This document shows positions 48,826 through 58,032 of a stretch of 64,000 bases of DNA, piece by piece. The stretch's first letter is position 1; each line of letters opens with the position of its first letter. Below the pieces are notes generated by a model that was not told where the DNA came from, made no database searches, and was given only the letters and a program-made list of their open reading frames with translations. This stretch comes from Oscillospiraceae bacterium (GTDB lineage: Bacteria; Bacillota; Clostridia; Oscillospirales; Oscillospiraceae): assembly GCA_022800215.1 (NCBI GenBank), contig JAAWPV010000005.1, positions 1-64,000 on the forward strand, given 5' to 3'. The position numbers and the translations under genes were made by a program.

Positions 48826-49368
48826 GTGACTGATTGGATTCACAAAACAAAAACCACAAAGCATGAGGTGTATTACTCGATAGAGTCTTCTAAACATTGG
48901 ACGGTTATGGGAACACGAACCCACAATTTATTTCAATGTGAATTTGAGGTATATTTGGATGGTGTACTTCAATATTCCATGAAACAAGTTAGTGCAGTTA
49001 AGCAATTTATATCTGTGATTCCGCTTGTATCCTTGTTTTGGGAAAATCCATTTGTTATATTCAAAGATGGTACGGCGTATGCTCCATCAAAGCGTCGCAC
49101 GAAATTGTTTGGTATGGGGAAGTGGGACTTCGATTTTGAGGGGTCCACATACCAAGTCAGCCTTTCCCCGAAGGGTGATCATTCGCTTGTCAAAGATGGA
49201 ATACCGATTGCTGTCTATCATCGCCGAGGAATTGCCAGTCATCCTGCGTGCTTTACCGTTGAGTACATAGATGAAGTTGCGAATCGCCCAGATATCATTA
49301 TGCTTTTTGCCGCTTTTGTAGAAAACTATGTATATATGGATAGAGGAAGCAAGTATGGGGCAAGATAA
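48826..49368 (+). CDS. Low-GC hypothetical protein between inverted repeats
   Basis: About 180 residues from the GTG at 48826 with GAGGTG upstream; the frame continues back to 48781 but those codons are the repeat. Mixed beta-rich protein (VYYSIESSKHWTVMGTRTHN, FEVYLDGVLQYSMKQ) with a segment FGMGKWDFDFEGSTYQVSLS and a C-terminal helix IIMLFAAFVENYVYM. The strand pattern is reminiscent of tubby-like/LURP-one beta barrels, but that is weak. Its base composition is far lower in GC than deoC and the amylase on either side. It appears to be an inserted gene. Confidence 0.7.
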   Translation: MTDWIHKTKTTKHEVYYSIESSKHWTVMGTRTHNLFQCEFEVYLDGVLQYSMKQVSAVKQFISVIPLVSLFWENPFVIFKDGTAYAPSKRRTKLFGMGKWDFDFEGSTYQVSLSPKGDHSLVKDGIPIAVYHRRGIASHPACFTVEYIDEVANRPDIIMLFAAFVENYVYMDRGSKYGAR

Positions 49369-49373
49369 TTGAA

Positions 49374-49395
49374 CACACGGGACGGTTCTTTTGTG
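49374..49395 (+). repeat. 23-bp-type palindromic repeat, copy E
   Basis: CACACGGGACGGTTCTTTTGTG, one G shorter than copy A. The following ~35 bp resemble those after copy A. Confidence 0.85.
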
Positions 49396-49413
49396 ATAAC
49401 TGACTGACTCACC

Positions 49414-49447
49414 AAGGGCGGGGTGCGAAAATGCACCCCGCCTTTTT
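49414..49447 (+). terminator. Rho-independent terminator
   Basis: GGCGGGGTGC / GCACCCCGCC with loop GAAAAT and TTTTT. The rest of 49448-49642 holds no gene; a TAAAAT-like -10 near 49602 may serve the amylase gene. Confidence 0.9.
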
Positions 49448-49642
49448 GCACCTAATCATGCAACTATGACATTTCTGTTACAATTTTCCGCTGGATGTAC
49501 CGTTTCGTACAACACTTTGGGGTGTTTTCGCGTATATGTGGAGGGATTTTTTCTCATCGACGGTTCTGCGGTTTTATCTTTCTTTCCTGACGGTTTTATG
49601 TTAAAATAGACCTACCATTTCCCGAGCAAGGAGAGCGTGCGT

Positions 49643-50950
49643 ATGTGGGCTGAAAACAGTGTTTTCTATCAGATATACCCTCTGGGCTTCTGCGGCGCCC
49701 CCAGGGAGAACGACGGCGTTGCCGCAAGCCGCATTTCCAAGATATCCGACTGGGCGGAGCACATCCAAAAGCTGGGGGCCAACGCCCTCTACCTGGGTCC
49801 CGTCTTTGAAAGCGACCGCCACGGCTACGACACCCGGGACTACCGGACCATCGACTGCCGCCTGGGCACCAATGCCGACTTCAAGGCGGTTTGCGACACC
49901 CTTCACGCCCAGGGCATCAAAGTGGTGCTGGACGGGGTGTTCAACCATGTGGGCCGGGGCTTTTGGGCTTTCCGGGACGTGCAGGAAAAGAAGTGGGACT
50001 CCCCCTATAAAGACTGGTTCCACATCAACTTCGACGGCAACTCGAACTACAACGACGGCTTCTGGTATGAGGGCTGGGAGGGCCATTTCGAGCTAGTGAA
50101 GCTGAACCTTAGAAATCCGGCGGTGGTGGATTACCTGCTGGACTGCGTGAAGTTCTGGGTGGAGGAGTTCGGCATCGACGGCCTGCGGCTGGACGTGGCT
50201 TACTCCCTGGAGCCGGATTTCATCTACCGCCTGCGCGCCTTCTGCGACGGCCTGAAGCCCGACTTCTTCCTGGTGGGGGAGACCCTTCACGGGGACTACA
50301 ACCGCTGGACGGGGGAGGGCCAGCTCCACTCTTGCACCAACTACGAGTGTTACAAGGGCCTCTATTCCTCCCTCAACTCCATGAACCTTTTTGAGATCGT
50401 CCACTCCTTAAAGCGCCAGTTCGGTCCCGAGCAGTGGACGCTGTACAAAGGCAAGCACCTCATGTGCTTTGTGGACAACCACGACGTGACCCGGGCCGCC
50501 AGCATTCTCCAGAACAAGGCCCACCTGCCCCTCCTCTACGGCCTTCTTTTCGGGATGCCGGGCATCCCCTGCCTCTACTACGGCAGTGAGTGGGGTACGG
50601 AAGGCGAAAAGTCCTGGGGGGACGACGCACTCCGGCCCAGCTTTGACGCGCCGGAGTGGAACGGCCTTACCGATACCATCGCCGCTATGGCAAAGGCCCA
50701 CCGGGAGAGCGAAGCCCTCTGCTGGGGCGATTTCCACGACCTTCTCCTCACCAATAAGCAGACCGTCTTCCAGCGGCAAAGCGAACACGAGCGGGTGCTG
50801 GTGGCGGTGAACGCCGATTCGGAGCCCTACTGGGCCCACTTTGACGCCGGCTGCGGCCGGGCGGTGGATCTCATCACCGGACAGGAGCACGACTTCGGCG
50901 GCGGCAGCGAGCTGCCCCCGTACAGCGTGTATTTTTGGAAATGCGAATGA
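49643..50950 (+). CDS. GH13 alpha-amylase-family glycosidase
   Basis: 435 residues from the ATG at 49643, nine bases after AAGGAG; a GTG six bases earlier is too close. It is a cytosolic protein (no signal peptide). TIM-barrel landmarks are VVLDGVFNHVG, DGLRLDVAYSLEPDF (nucleophile Asp), FFLVGETLHGDYNRW (acid/base Glu) and FVDNHDVTR (third acid), then GMPGIPCLYYGSEWG. It resembles cyclomaltodextrinase/oligosaccharide-degrading intracellular members rather than secreted amylases. It is shorter than many (no starch-binding domain). It stands alone, before addB. Confidence 0.9.
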   Translation: MWAENSVFYQIYPLGFCGAPRENDGVAASRISKISDWAEHIQKLGANALYLGPVFESDRHGYDTRDYRTIDCRLGTNADFKAVCDTLHAQGIKVVLDGVFNHVGRGFWAFRDVQEKKWDSPYKDWFHINFDGNSNYNDGFWYEGWEGHFELVKLNLRNPAVVDYLLDCVKFWVEEFGIDGLRLDVAYSLEPDFIYRLRAFCDGLKPDFFLVGETLHGDYNRWTGEGQLHSCTNYECYKGLYSSLNSMNLFEIVHSLKRQFGPEQWTLYKGKHLMCFVDNHDVTRAASILQNKAHLPLLYGLLFGMPGIPCLYYGSEWGTEGEKSWGDDALRPSFDAPEWNGLTDTIAAMAKAHRESEALCWGDFHDLLLTNKQTVFQRQSEHERVLVAVNADSEPYWAHFDAGCGRAVDLITGQEHDFGGGSELPPYSVYFWKCE

Positions 50951-50995
50951 GGGAATAAACGCTTTCGCACACACAAAAGAAAGGAGGGACCACCC

Positions 50996-53900
50996 ATGTT
51001 AAAGCTGCTCTTAGGCCGGGCCGGCACCGGCAAGACCACCGCCATCCTGCAAACCATGGCCCGGGAGGGGGAGCGCCGCCCCCAGCTCCTCATCGTTCCC
51101 GAGCAGCACTCCCACGACGCCGAACGCAGGCTCTGCGCCGTGGCGGGCAACCGGGTGAGCCTCCATGCCGAGGTCCTCTCCTTTACCCGCCTTGCCAGCC
51201 GGGTATTCTCGGTGGCGGGGGGGATCGCGGAACCCACCCTGGACGCCGGCGGGCGGCTCCTCCTTATGGATGTGGCTCTCAAGTCGGTGTCCGACCAGTT
51301 AAAGGTTTACGCCCGCCCTTCCCGGAAGCCCCAGTTCCTCTCACAGCTTGCCGCCACCGTGGACGAGTGCAAGTCCGCCGCCATCACCCCCGCTCAGCTT
51401 CTGGAGGTGGCGGAGGCAGTGGAGGGGGAGGCGGGAGACAAGTTCTTTGACCTGTCCCTCATCCTGGGGGCCTACGAAGCCTACTGTGCCCAGCGGGGCG
51501 CCGACCCCAGAGACAAGCTGACCCGGCTGGCCCACGCCCTGGACGACCATCCCTGGGCCAAAGACCGGGACATTTACCTGGATTCCTTCACCGATTTCAC
51601 CGCCCAGGAGCGGCAGGTGCTGGAGCGGCTTTTGAAGCAGGCAAATTCGGTGACGGTGGCTCTCACCTGTGACCGACTGGAGGGCGGCGAGGAGGATATC
51701 TTTGCCCCCGCCCGCCGCACCGCACAGCGTTTGGCGGAGCTTGCCCGCCGCCTGGGGGTGCCCTGCGAGGCGGAGGTACGTCTTACTGCGCCGGACCGCT
51801 CTCCCGGCCTCCGGGCGGTGGAGGGAGAGCTTTTTGAGCCGGAAATAAGCCCCCAGTCAGGCGCGCCTGAGGACATAGAGCTTTACCGGGCCACCGCCCC
51901 CTACGCCGAGGTGGAGCGGGCCGCCGGCGAGCTTGCCCGGCTTTGCCGGGAGAGGGGCTGCCGCTACCGGGACCTGGCCGTCACCGCCCGGAGCATGGAG
52001 GTGTACGGCCCCCTTATCGACCTTATTTTCCCCCGGTACGGCCTGCCGGTGTTCCTCAGCCGGATGGACGATGTACTTCAAAAGCCCATCCTGGCCCTCG
52101 TTACCGGGGCGCTGGATACGGTGGCGGGGGAGTACCGTTACGAGGACGTGTTCCGCTACCTGAAAACCGGCCTCACCGGCCTTTCTCTGGATGAGGTGGA
52201 CCGGCTGGAAAACTACGTTCTCAAATGGGACCTGCGGGGGAGTGTCTGGACCCGGAAAAAGCCCTGGGACAAGCACCCGGAGGGCTACGCTCAGGAGTGG
52301 ACCGACGTCCAGCGGGACCTGGTATCCGAGCTGGACAGCCTGCGCCGCCGGGTTTCCGGTCCTCTGGAGGGCCTGCGGCTGGCGGAGAACAAAACGGGGG
52401 AGGGCCTGGCCCTTGCCCTCTACGCCTTCTTGGAGGAGATCAGCCTTGCCGCCCGGCTCACCGACCGGGCGGAGGAACTGCGCCGGAGCGGCGACGCCGC
52501 CCTGGCCGCCGAGTATGAGCAGCTCTGGGCCATTCTCTGTTCCGCTCTGGAGCAGTGCGCCGACCTTCTGGGGGGGACCCCCATGGACTGGGAGGAATTT
52601 TCCCGGCTCTTCAAGCTGGTTTTGTCCCAGTATCAGGTGGGCGCCATCCCCGTGTCCCTGGACCGGGTGACGGCGGGGGAGATGCCCCGCCTGGCCCACA
52701 AGCACTGCAAGGTTTTATATATCCTGGGGGCCGATGACGGCAGTATCCCCGCCGCCGCGCCCTCTCCGGGCCTTTTGGGGGATGAGGACCGGTCCCTGCT
52801 GGCTTCCTTTGGCCTGGAATCGGCCCCCCAGCTTTCCGACAAGCTGTGGCGGGAAATGACCATCGTTTATGAGACCTGCGCCCTGCCCTCGGAGCGGCTC
52901 ATCGTCAGCTATCCCATGTCAGGCCCCGACGGCGGGGAACGGCGGCCCTCCTTCCTGGTGAAGAAGCTGCGGACCCTGTTTTCTGACCTTCCCCTGGTGG
53001 ACGAGCGGACCTTGGGAGATTCCTTCCGCCTCACCGCTCCCCGGCCCGCGTTGGAGCTGGCCTCCCGTCCCGGCGTGGGGGAGGCCTTGAAGGCTCTGCC
53101 CGGCTACGCCCCTCTGGTGGAGCGGCTGGAGCGGGCCGCCCGGCTGGAGCGGGGCAGCCTGACCCGCCCGGCGGTGGAAGCCCTCTATGGCCGCCGGGTG
53201 CCCATGTCCGCTTCCCGAATGGACAAATATAAGTCCTGCCACTTCTCCTACTTCATGCAGTACGGCCTGGGGGCCAAGGCCCGGAAGAGCGCCCAGTTTG
53301 CCGCTACGGATTATGGCACCTTCGTCCACTATGTCTTGGAGCACATTCTCCGCCGGCGGCAGGACAAGGAGATCCCCACCCGGCAGCAGGTGTCGGCGGT
53401 GGTCAAACAGTATGTGGAAGAAAGCCTGGGCGGCCTGGAGAGCGAGACGGCCCGGTTCCGCTACCTCTTTGGGCGGCTGGAAAAGACGGTCTACGCCGTG
53501 GTGAAGAACGTCTGTGAGGAGCTGAACGCCTCCGACTTCCAGCCCATCAAATTTGAGCTGGGCTTTGGCAAGGGGAAAGACTTGCCACCTGTGGAATTTA
53601 CCGTGGATGGGGTCACCGTTTCGGTGTCCGGTATCGTGGACCGGCTGGACGCCTGGGAAAAGGACGGGCGGCTCTACCTGCGGGTGGTGGATTATAAGAC
53701 GGGCCGCAAGTCTTTTGACCTGACAGACGTGTGGAACGGCCTGGGGCTTCAGATGCTCCTCTACCTCTTTACCCTGAAGGAGGAGGGCCGGGCGCTCTTT
53801 GACGGCAAAGAGCTGATCCCTGCCGGGGTTCTCTACCTGCCTGCCCGGGACGTGCCCGTTTCGGGGAGCCGGACCATGAGTGAGGAGGAGCGGCAGAAAG

Positions 53901-54289
53901 AAGTGGACAAGCAGCTCCGCCGGAAAGGCCTGGTGCTGGAGGACGGGGAGGTCCTTTCCGCCATGGAGCACGGGGAGGACTTCCGGTTCCTGCCTCTGAA
54001 GGTAAAGCGGAGCGGTGAGATCACCGGGGAGGCCCTGGTGAGCGCCGAGCGGCTGGGCAAGTTGGAACAGCATACCCGGCAGATATTGAACGACATTGCC
54101 GCCGAGCTGGCCGCCGGCAACATTGCCGCCGACCCCTTCTGGCGGGGCCCCCGGCAAAACGCCTGCCAGTGGTGCGAATATGCCGCCGCCTGCCAGTTCC
54201 GGGAGGGCGTGGGCGGCGACAAACGCCGCTGGCTTCCCAAGGTGGACGCGGAGGAGTTCTGGCAGCATTTAGAGGAAAAAGAGGAGTAA
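50996..54289 (+). CDS. addB: ATP-dependent helicase/nuclease subunit B
   Basis: 1097 residues with AAGGAGG upstream. The N-terminal ATP site LLGRAGTGKTT is at ~4-14. UvrD-like helicase remnants follow. The C-terminal nuclease domain has RLYLRVVDYKTGRKSFDL (catalytic Asp/Lys), and the iron-sulfur box has one cysteine in YKSCHFSYF (~745) plus the end cluster CQWCEYAAACQF. With AddA it resects double-strand breaks for RecA loading, recognising Chi-like sites. addA follows after 18 nt on the same strand. Confidence 0.95.
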   Translation: MLKLLLGRAGTGKTTAILQTMAREGERRPQLLIVPEQHSHDAERRLCAVAGNRVSLHAEVLSFTRLASRVFSVAGGIAEPTLDAGGRLLLMDVALKSVSDQLKVYARPSRKPQFLSQLAATVDECKSAAITPAQLLEVAEAVEGEAGDKFFDLSLILGAYEAYCAQRGADPRDKLTRLAHALDDHPWAKDRDIYLDSFTDFTAQERQVLERLLKQANSVTVALTCDRLEGGEEDIFAPARRTAQRLAELARRLGVPCEAEVRLTAPDRSPGLRAVEGELFEPEISPQSGAPEDIELYRATAPYAEVERAAGELARLCRERGCRYRDLAVTARSMEVYGPLIDLIFPRYGLPVFLSRMDDVLQKPILALVTGALDTVAGEYRYEDVFRYLKTGLTGLSLDEVDRLENYVLKWDLRGSVWTRKKPWDKHPEGYAQEWTDVQRDLVSELDSLRRRVSGPLEGLRLAENKTGEGLALALYAFLEEISLAARLTDRAEELRRSGDAALAAEYEQLWAILCSALEQCADLLGGTPMDWEEFSRLFKLVLSQYQVGAIPVSLDRVTAGEMPRLAHKHCKVLYILGADDGSIPAAAPSPGLLGDEDRSLLASFGLESAPQLSDKLWREMTIVYETCALPSERLIVSYPMSGPDGGERRPSFLVKKLRTLFSDLPLVDERTLGDSFRLTAPRPALELASRPGVGEALKALPGYAPLVERLERAARLERGSLTRPAVEALYGRRVPMSASRMDKYKSCHFSYFMQYGLGAKARKSAQFAATDYGTFVHYVLEHILRRRQDKEIPTRQQVSAVVKQYVEESLGGLESETARFRYLFGRLEKTVYAVVKNVCEELNASDFQPIKFELGFGKGKDLPPVEFTVDGVTVSVSGIVDRLDAWEKDGRLYLRVVDYKTGRKSFDLTDVWNGLGLQMLLYLFTLKEEGRALFDGKELIPAGVLYLPARDVPVSGSRTMSEEERQKEVDKQLRRKGLVLEDGEVLSAMEHGEDFRFLPLKVKRSGEITGEALVSAERLGKLEQHTRQILNDIAAELAAGNIAADPFWRGPRQNACQWCEYAAACQFREGVGGDKRRWLPKVDAEEFWQHLEEKEE

Positions 54290-54307
54290 AGGGAGGAGGT
54301 GTCCGCC

Positions 54308-57300
54308 ATGGCCTTTCAACTGACCCCCCAGCAGCACGCCGCGGTCCATGACCGGGGCGGCGGTCTGCTGGTCTCCGCCGCCGCAGGCTCGGGCAAGACC
54401 CGGGTGCTGGTGGAGCGCCTTCTCAGCCGGGTGGAGGCCGGGGCGGACATTGACCGGTTCCTTGTCATCACCTACACCAAGGCAGCCGCCGCCGAATTGC
54501 GGAGCCGTATCGTCTCCGAGCTCAGCGAGCGTCTTTCTCAGCGGCCCGGAGACGCCTTTCTCCGCCGCCAGTCGGTGCTGGTCTACAAGGCGCAAATTTC
54601 CACCATCGACGCCTTCTGTGCCCAGTTCCTTCGGGAGGAGGGCCACCGGCTGGACCTGGACCACGATTTCCGCCTTTTGGACGAAAACGAGGCCCAGATG
54701 CTTTTGGAGGACGCTTTGTCCGAGGTGCTGGAAAAGCGGTACGAGACGTTGGAGCCGGGCGGGGATTTCGCTTTGCTGGTGGACACCATGTCCGACGGCC
54801 GGGACGATGCCCGGCTGGTGCAGATGGTCATTGATATCCGGGGCCGCATCCAGAGCCATCCCGACCCCAATGCCTGGCTTCGGGAACAGGAGGCGGCTTT
54901 CTCCCTCGCGGGGGTCGCTGATGCCGGGGAGACCGTCTGGGGCCGGGTCCTGCTGGCAGATGTCCGCCGTCAGGCAAGCTATTGGGCCGGACGGATGGTC
55001 GAGGCCTTGGATCTATGCCAGGGGGACGGGGTGCTGGAAAAGGCCTATGGCAGCAGCCTTGCGGCCACGTACCAGGACCTGCTTGCCCTCGTGGAGGCGG
55101 CGGACCGAGGCTGGGATGCCGCCGGAGAGCGGGCGGAGATCGCCTTTCCCCGGGCGGGCAGCTCCAAAGACTGTCAGGACCCCGCCGCCCTGGAGCGGGT
55201 CAAGGCCCTCCGGGACACCTGTAAAGACCGGATGAAGAAGCTGGCCGAGGGCTTCCAGGACAATTCCGCCGCCCTGCTCAGCGACATGAAAACCGTCTAT
55301 CCCGCCATCCGGGGGCTGTTCGCTTTGATCCGGGACGTGGAGGAGGCCTTCACCGCCGAAAAGCGCCGCCGGGGTGTGTTGGATTTCTCCGACCTGGAGC
55401 ACCTCACCGCCCGGCTCCTCACTGACGAGGAGGGCCGGCCCACCGACCTTGCCTGCCGCTGGGCGGAGCGCTTCGACGAGGTGATGGTGGACGAATACCA
55501 GGACACCAACGCCGTCCAGAACGCCCTCTTCGAGGCCCTGACCAATGGCGGCCAAAACCTTTTCATGGTGGGGGACGTGAAGCAGTCCATCTACCGCTTC
55601 CGGCTGGCTGACCCCACCATCTTTTTGGAGAAATACCGCGCTTATAAGCCCCATGACGAAGCCGCTGGGGGGGAGCCCCGCCGGGTGCTCCTCTCCCAAA
55701 ACTTCCGCTCCCGGCCCCAGGTGCTGGAGGGCTGTAACTACGTGTTTCGTGCCATCATGAGCGAGACCTTCGGCGAGATGGACTACACCGATGACGAAGC
55801 CCTCATCCCAGGCGGGACCTTCCCCGGTCCGGAGGAGCCCTACGCCTTGGAGCTGAACGCCCTGGACTGCTCCCTGGCCGGGGGGGACGAGGAGGAAGAA
55901 CGGGGGGAAAAGCCTCCACGGGATCTTTTGGAGGCCCGCTTTGCCGCCCAACGCATCCGGGAACTGCTGGACGAGGGCTTTTCCGTCTCTGACGGGGAGG
56001 GGGGGCTTCGGCCGGTGACGGCGGGGGATATGGTTATCCTGCTCCGGTCTCCGGGCACGGTGCTCCACCATTATGCCGGGGCCTTGGGAGAGCTGGACAT
56101 CCCCTGGGAGGCCGAGGGGGCGGGGGACTTCTTCGCCGCCACCGAGGTCCAGGTGGCCTTGTCCCTCCTGCGGGTGGTGGACAACCCCCGGCAGGACGTG
56201 GCCCTCATCGCGGCTCTCCGCTCGGCGGTCTATGGCTTCTCCGCCGACCGTCTGGCCCAAATTCGGGCGGGAGCGCCCAGGGAGGACTTTTATACTGCCC
56301 TCACTCTGGATGAGGGGGAGGACGCCAAAGCCTTTCTTACCGAGCTTGCCAACCTCCGCCGCCGGGCGGGGGATGAGGGCTGTGACCGCCTTCTCTGGCG
56401 GATCTACGACCAAACCAACCTGCTGGGCATTTACGGCGCCATGGATGAGGGGGAGACCCGCCGCTCCAACCTGCTGGTGCTGGCCCAACTGGCCCGGGAC
56501 TTTGAAAAGACGGGCCACCGGGGGCTTTTTGGATTTCTCAGCCATCTCCAGCGGCTGGAGGAGAGCGGCCGGGGCCCGGCTCTGCCCCGGGCGGGCAGCG
56601 GCGGGGTGCGTATCATGAGCATTCACCGCTCCAAGGGGCTGGAATTTCCCGTGGTCCTCCTCTGCGGCCTGGCCCGGCAGCTCAACCGCACAGATATGCT
56701 CCAGCCCATGCTGTTCCATCCTAAATTGGGGGTGGGGCCCAAGGGGCTGGACCTGGAGCGGATGATCCAGTACTCCACCCTGGCCCGCCGGGCGGTGAGC
56801 CGGCAGATGGAGCAGGACATGGCAGCCGAGGAGCTGCGGCTCCTCTACGTGGCCATGACCCGGGCCCAGGACAAGCTGATCCTGACCTGCGCCCTCACCC
56901 GGGGGCGGCGGGACGTGGAAAAGCTGCTGCCCGCCGCCGGAGCCACTGTGGAGCCACAAGCGCTCATGGACTGCGCCAGCCCCGCCCAGTGGGTGCTGTT
57001 GCCCGTCCTGGCCCGGCCTGAGGCCAGCGTACTGCGGGAGATGGATCCGCCCCCCGCTGTGCCGGCGGATACCGACTTCGGCCCCCGGTGGGACATTCGC
57101 TGGGTGGACGCCGCCCCCTTCGTGAAACCCAAGCGCCATGTCCGCACCCGGGAGGAAACTGCCGGCGAGTCGGTGGGGGAGGATCTGGCAGCCGCCTACG
57201 GCTGGAGCTACGGCTACACCGGGGATGTGGAGCTTCCCTCCAAACTCACCGCTACCCAGCTCAAAGGCCGGGACCTGGACGAGGAGGCCGCCCAGGAGGC

Positions 57301-57886
57301 GGCGGAGGGCCACGCGTTGCCCATCCACCCGCCCCGGTTTGACCGGCCACGGTTCGCCTCAGAGAAGCTGGGCCTTACACCGGCCCAGAAGGGCACCGCC
57401 CTCCATCTGGTGATGCAGTACATGGACTTTGGCCGCAGCGGCAGTGTGGAGGAGGTGGCGGGGGAGATCGCCCGGCTGGTGGAGCGGCGGTTCCTCACCT
57501 TCCAGCAGGCCGAGGCGGTGGAGCCGGAGAAAATTTGGAATTTCTTTGTCTCGCCCCTGGGCCGGGAATTGACGGACAGCCCCACCCTCCGCCGGGAGTT
57601 TAAGTTCTCCATCCTCGCCCCTGCCCGGCAGTATTTCCGGGAGGCCGGGGAGGGGGAGCAGGTCCTTCTTCAGGGGGTGGTGGACTGCTATTTCGAGACC
57701 CCGGAGGGCATCACGGTGGTGGACTTCAAGACCGACCATGTCTACGGGGACGCCCTCTTGGCCCGGGCGGAGGAGTACCGGCCCCAGCTCATCGCCTACG
57801 CCCAGGCCCTTGGCGAGATCACCGGCAAGTGCGTCTGCCGGAAGGTCCTCTGGTTCTTCTCCGAAGGCCGCGGGGTGGAGCTGTAA
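54308..57886 (+). CDS. addA: ATP-dependent helicase/nuclease subunit A
   Basis: 1192 residues from the ATG at 54308, with GGAGGAG nine bases upstream; a GTG at 54299 overlaps that site. UvrD/Rep helicase motifs: LTPQQHAAV (Q motif), VSAAAGSGKTRVLVERLL (Walker A), MVDEYQDTNAVQNALF (Walker B), VGDVKQSIYRFRLADP, GVRIMSIHRSKGLEFPVV and LLYVAMTRAQDKLIL. The C-terminal RecB-type nuclease has GITVVDFKTDHVYGD. It is the motor and one nuclease of the AddAB complex. The order addB-addA is the Firmicutes standard. Confidence 0.96.
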   Translation: MAFQLTPQQHAAVHDRGGGLLVSAAAGSGKTRVLVERLLSRVEAGADIDRFLVITYTKAAAAELRSRIVSELSERLSQRPGDAFLRRQSVLVYKAQISTIDAFCAQFLREEGHRLDLDHDFRLLDENEAQMLLEDALSEVLEKRYETLEPGGDFALLVDTMSDGRDDARLVQMVIDIRGRIQSHPDPNAWLREQEAAFSLAGVADAGETVWGRVLLADVRRQASYWAGRMVEALDLCQGDGVLEKAYGSSLAATYQDLLALVEAADRGWDAAGERAEIAFPRAGSSKDCQDPAALERVKALRDTCKDRMKKLAEGFQDNSAALLSDMKTVYPAIRGLFALIRDVEEAFTAEKRRRGVLDFSDLEHLTARLLTDEEGRPTDLACRWAERFDEVMVDEYQDTNAVQNALFEALTNGGQNLFMVGDVKQSIYRFRLADPTIFLEKYRAYKPHDEAAGGEPRRVLLSQNFRSRPQVLEGCNYVFRAIMSETFGEMDYTDDEALIPGGTFPGPEEPYALELNALDCSLAGGDEEEERGEKPPRDLLEARFAAQRIRELLDEGFSVSDGEGGLRPVTAGDMVILLRSPGTVLHHYAGALGELDIPWEAEGAGDFFAATEVQVALSLLRVVDNPRQDVALIAALRSAVYGFSADRLAQIRAGAPREDFYTALTLDEGEDAKAFLTELANLRRRAGDEGCDRLLWRIYDQTNLLGIYGAMDEGETRRSNLLVLAQLARDFEKTGHRGLFGFLSHLQRLEESGRGPALPRAGSGGVRIMSIHRSKGLEFPVVLLCGLARQLNRTDMLQPMLFHPKLGVGPKGLDLERMIQYSTLARRAVSRQMEQDMAAEELRLLYVAMTRAQDKLILTCALTRGRRDVEKLLPAAGATVEPQALMDCASPAQWVLLPVLARPEASVLREMDPPPAVPADTDFGPRWDIRWVDAAPFVKPKRHVRTREETAGESVGEDLAAAYGWSYGYTGDVELPSKLTATQLKGRDLDEEAAQEAAEGHALPIHPPRFDRPRFASEKLGLTPAQKGTALHLVMQYMDFGRSGSVEEVAGEIARLVERRFLTFQQAEAVEPEKIWNFFVSPLGRELTDSPTLRREFKFSILAPARQYFREAGEGEQVLLQGVVDCYFETPEGITVVDFKTDHVYGDALLARAEEYRPQLIAYAQALGEITGKCVCRKVLWFFSEGRGVEL

Positions 57887-57961
57887 GGCGGAGAGGACAC
57901 TTTCTTCGTTTTTCATAAAACCTATCCCTTATACACGGAGAAGATTTGTGGGATTTCCGGC

Positions 57962-57989
57962 TTGCTTTTTTTTCGGGAAGGTCTATAAT
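57962..57989 (+). promoter_or_regulatory. Promoter of the MATE transporter gene
   Basis: TTGCTT, 16-nt spacer, TATAAT, 44 nt before the ATG at 58033. Confidence 0.55.
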
Positions 57990-58032
57990 CTTCACAATCA
58001 AGGGCGTTGCCTTTTGTGTGGAGGGATCTGTT

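Noticed and set aside
52919..54268. 449-codon minus-strand frame inside addB, and similar ones at 46926-48236 and 47992-48924
   Set aside because: High GC leaves few stop codons on the opposite strand. Composition (His/Gly/Val/Gln-rich) is typical of antisense frames.
54299..54307. GTG start for addA
   Set aside because: It overlaps the Shine-Dalgarno sequence; the ATG at 54308 has correct spacing.
55013..57328. 771-codon open frame on the minus strand inside addA
   Set aside because: It is the antisense shadow of addA in very GC-rich DNA, with no start signal. The plus strand has all helicase motifs.
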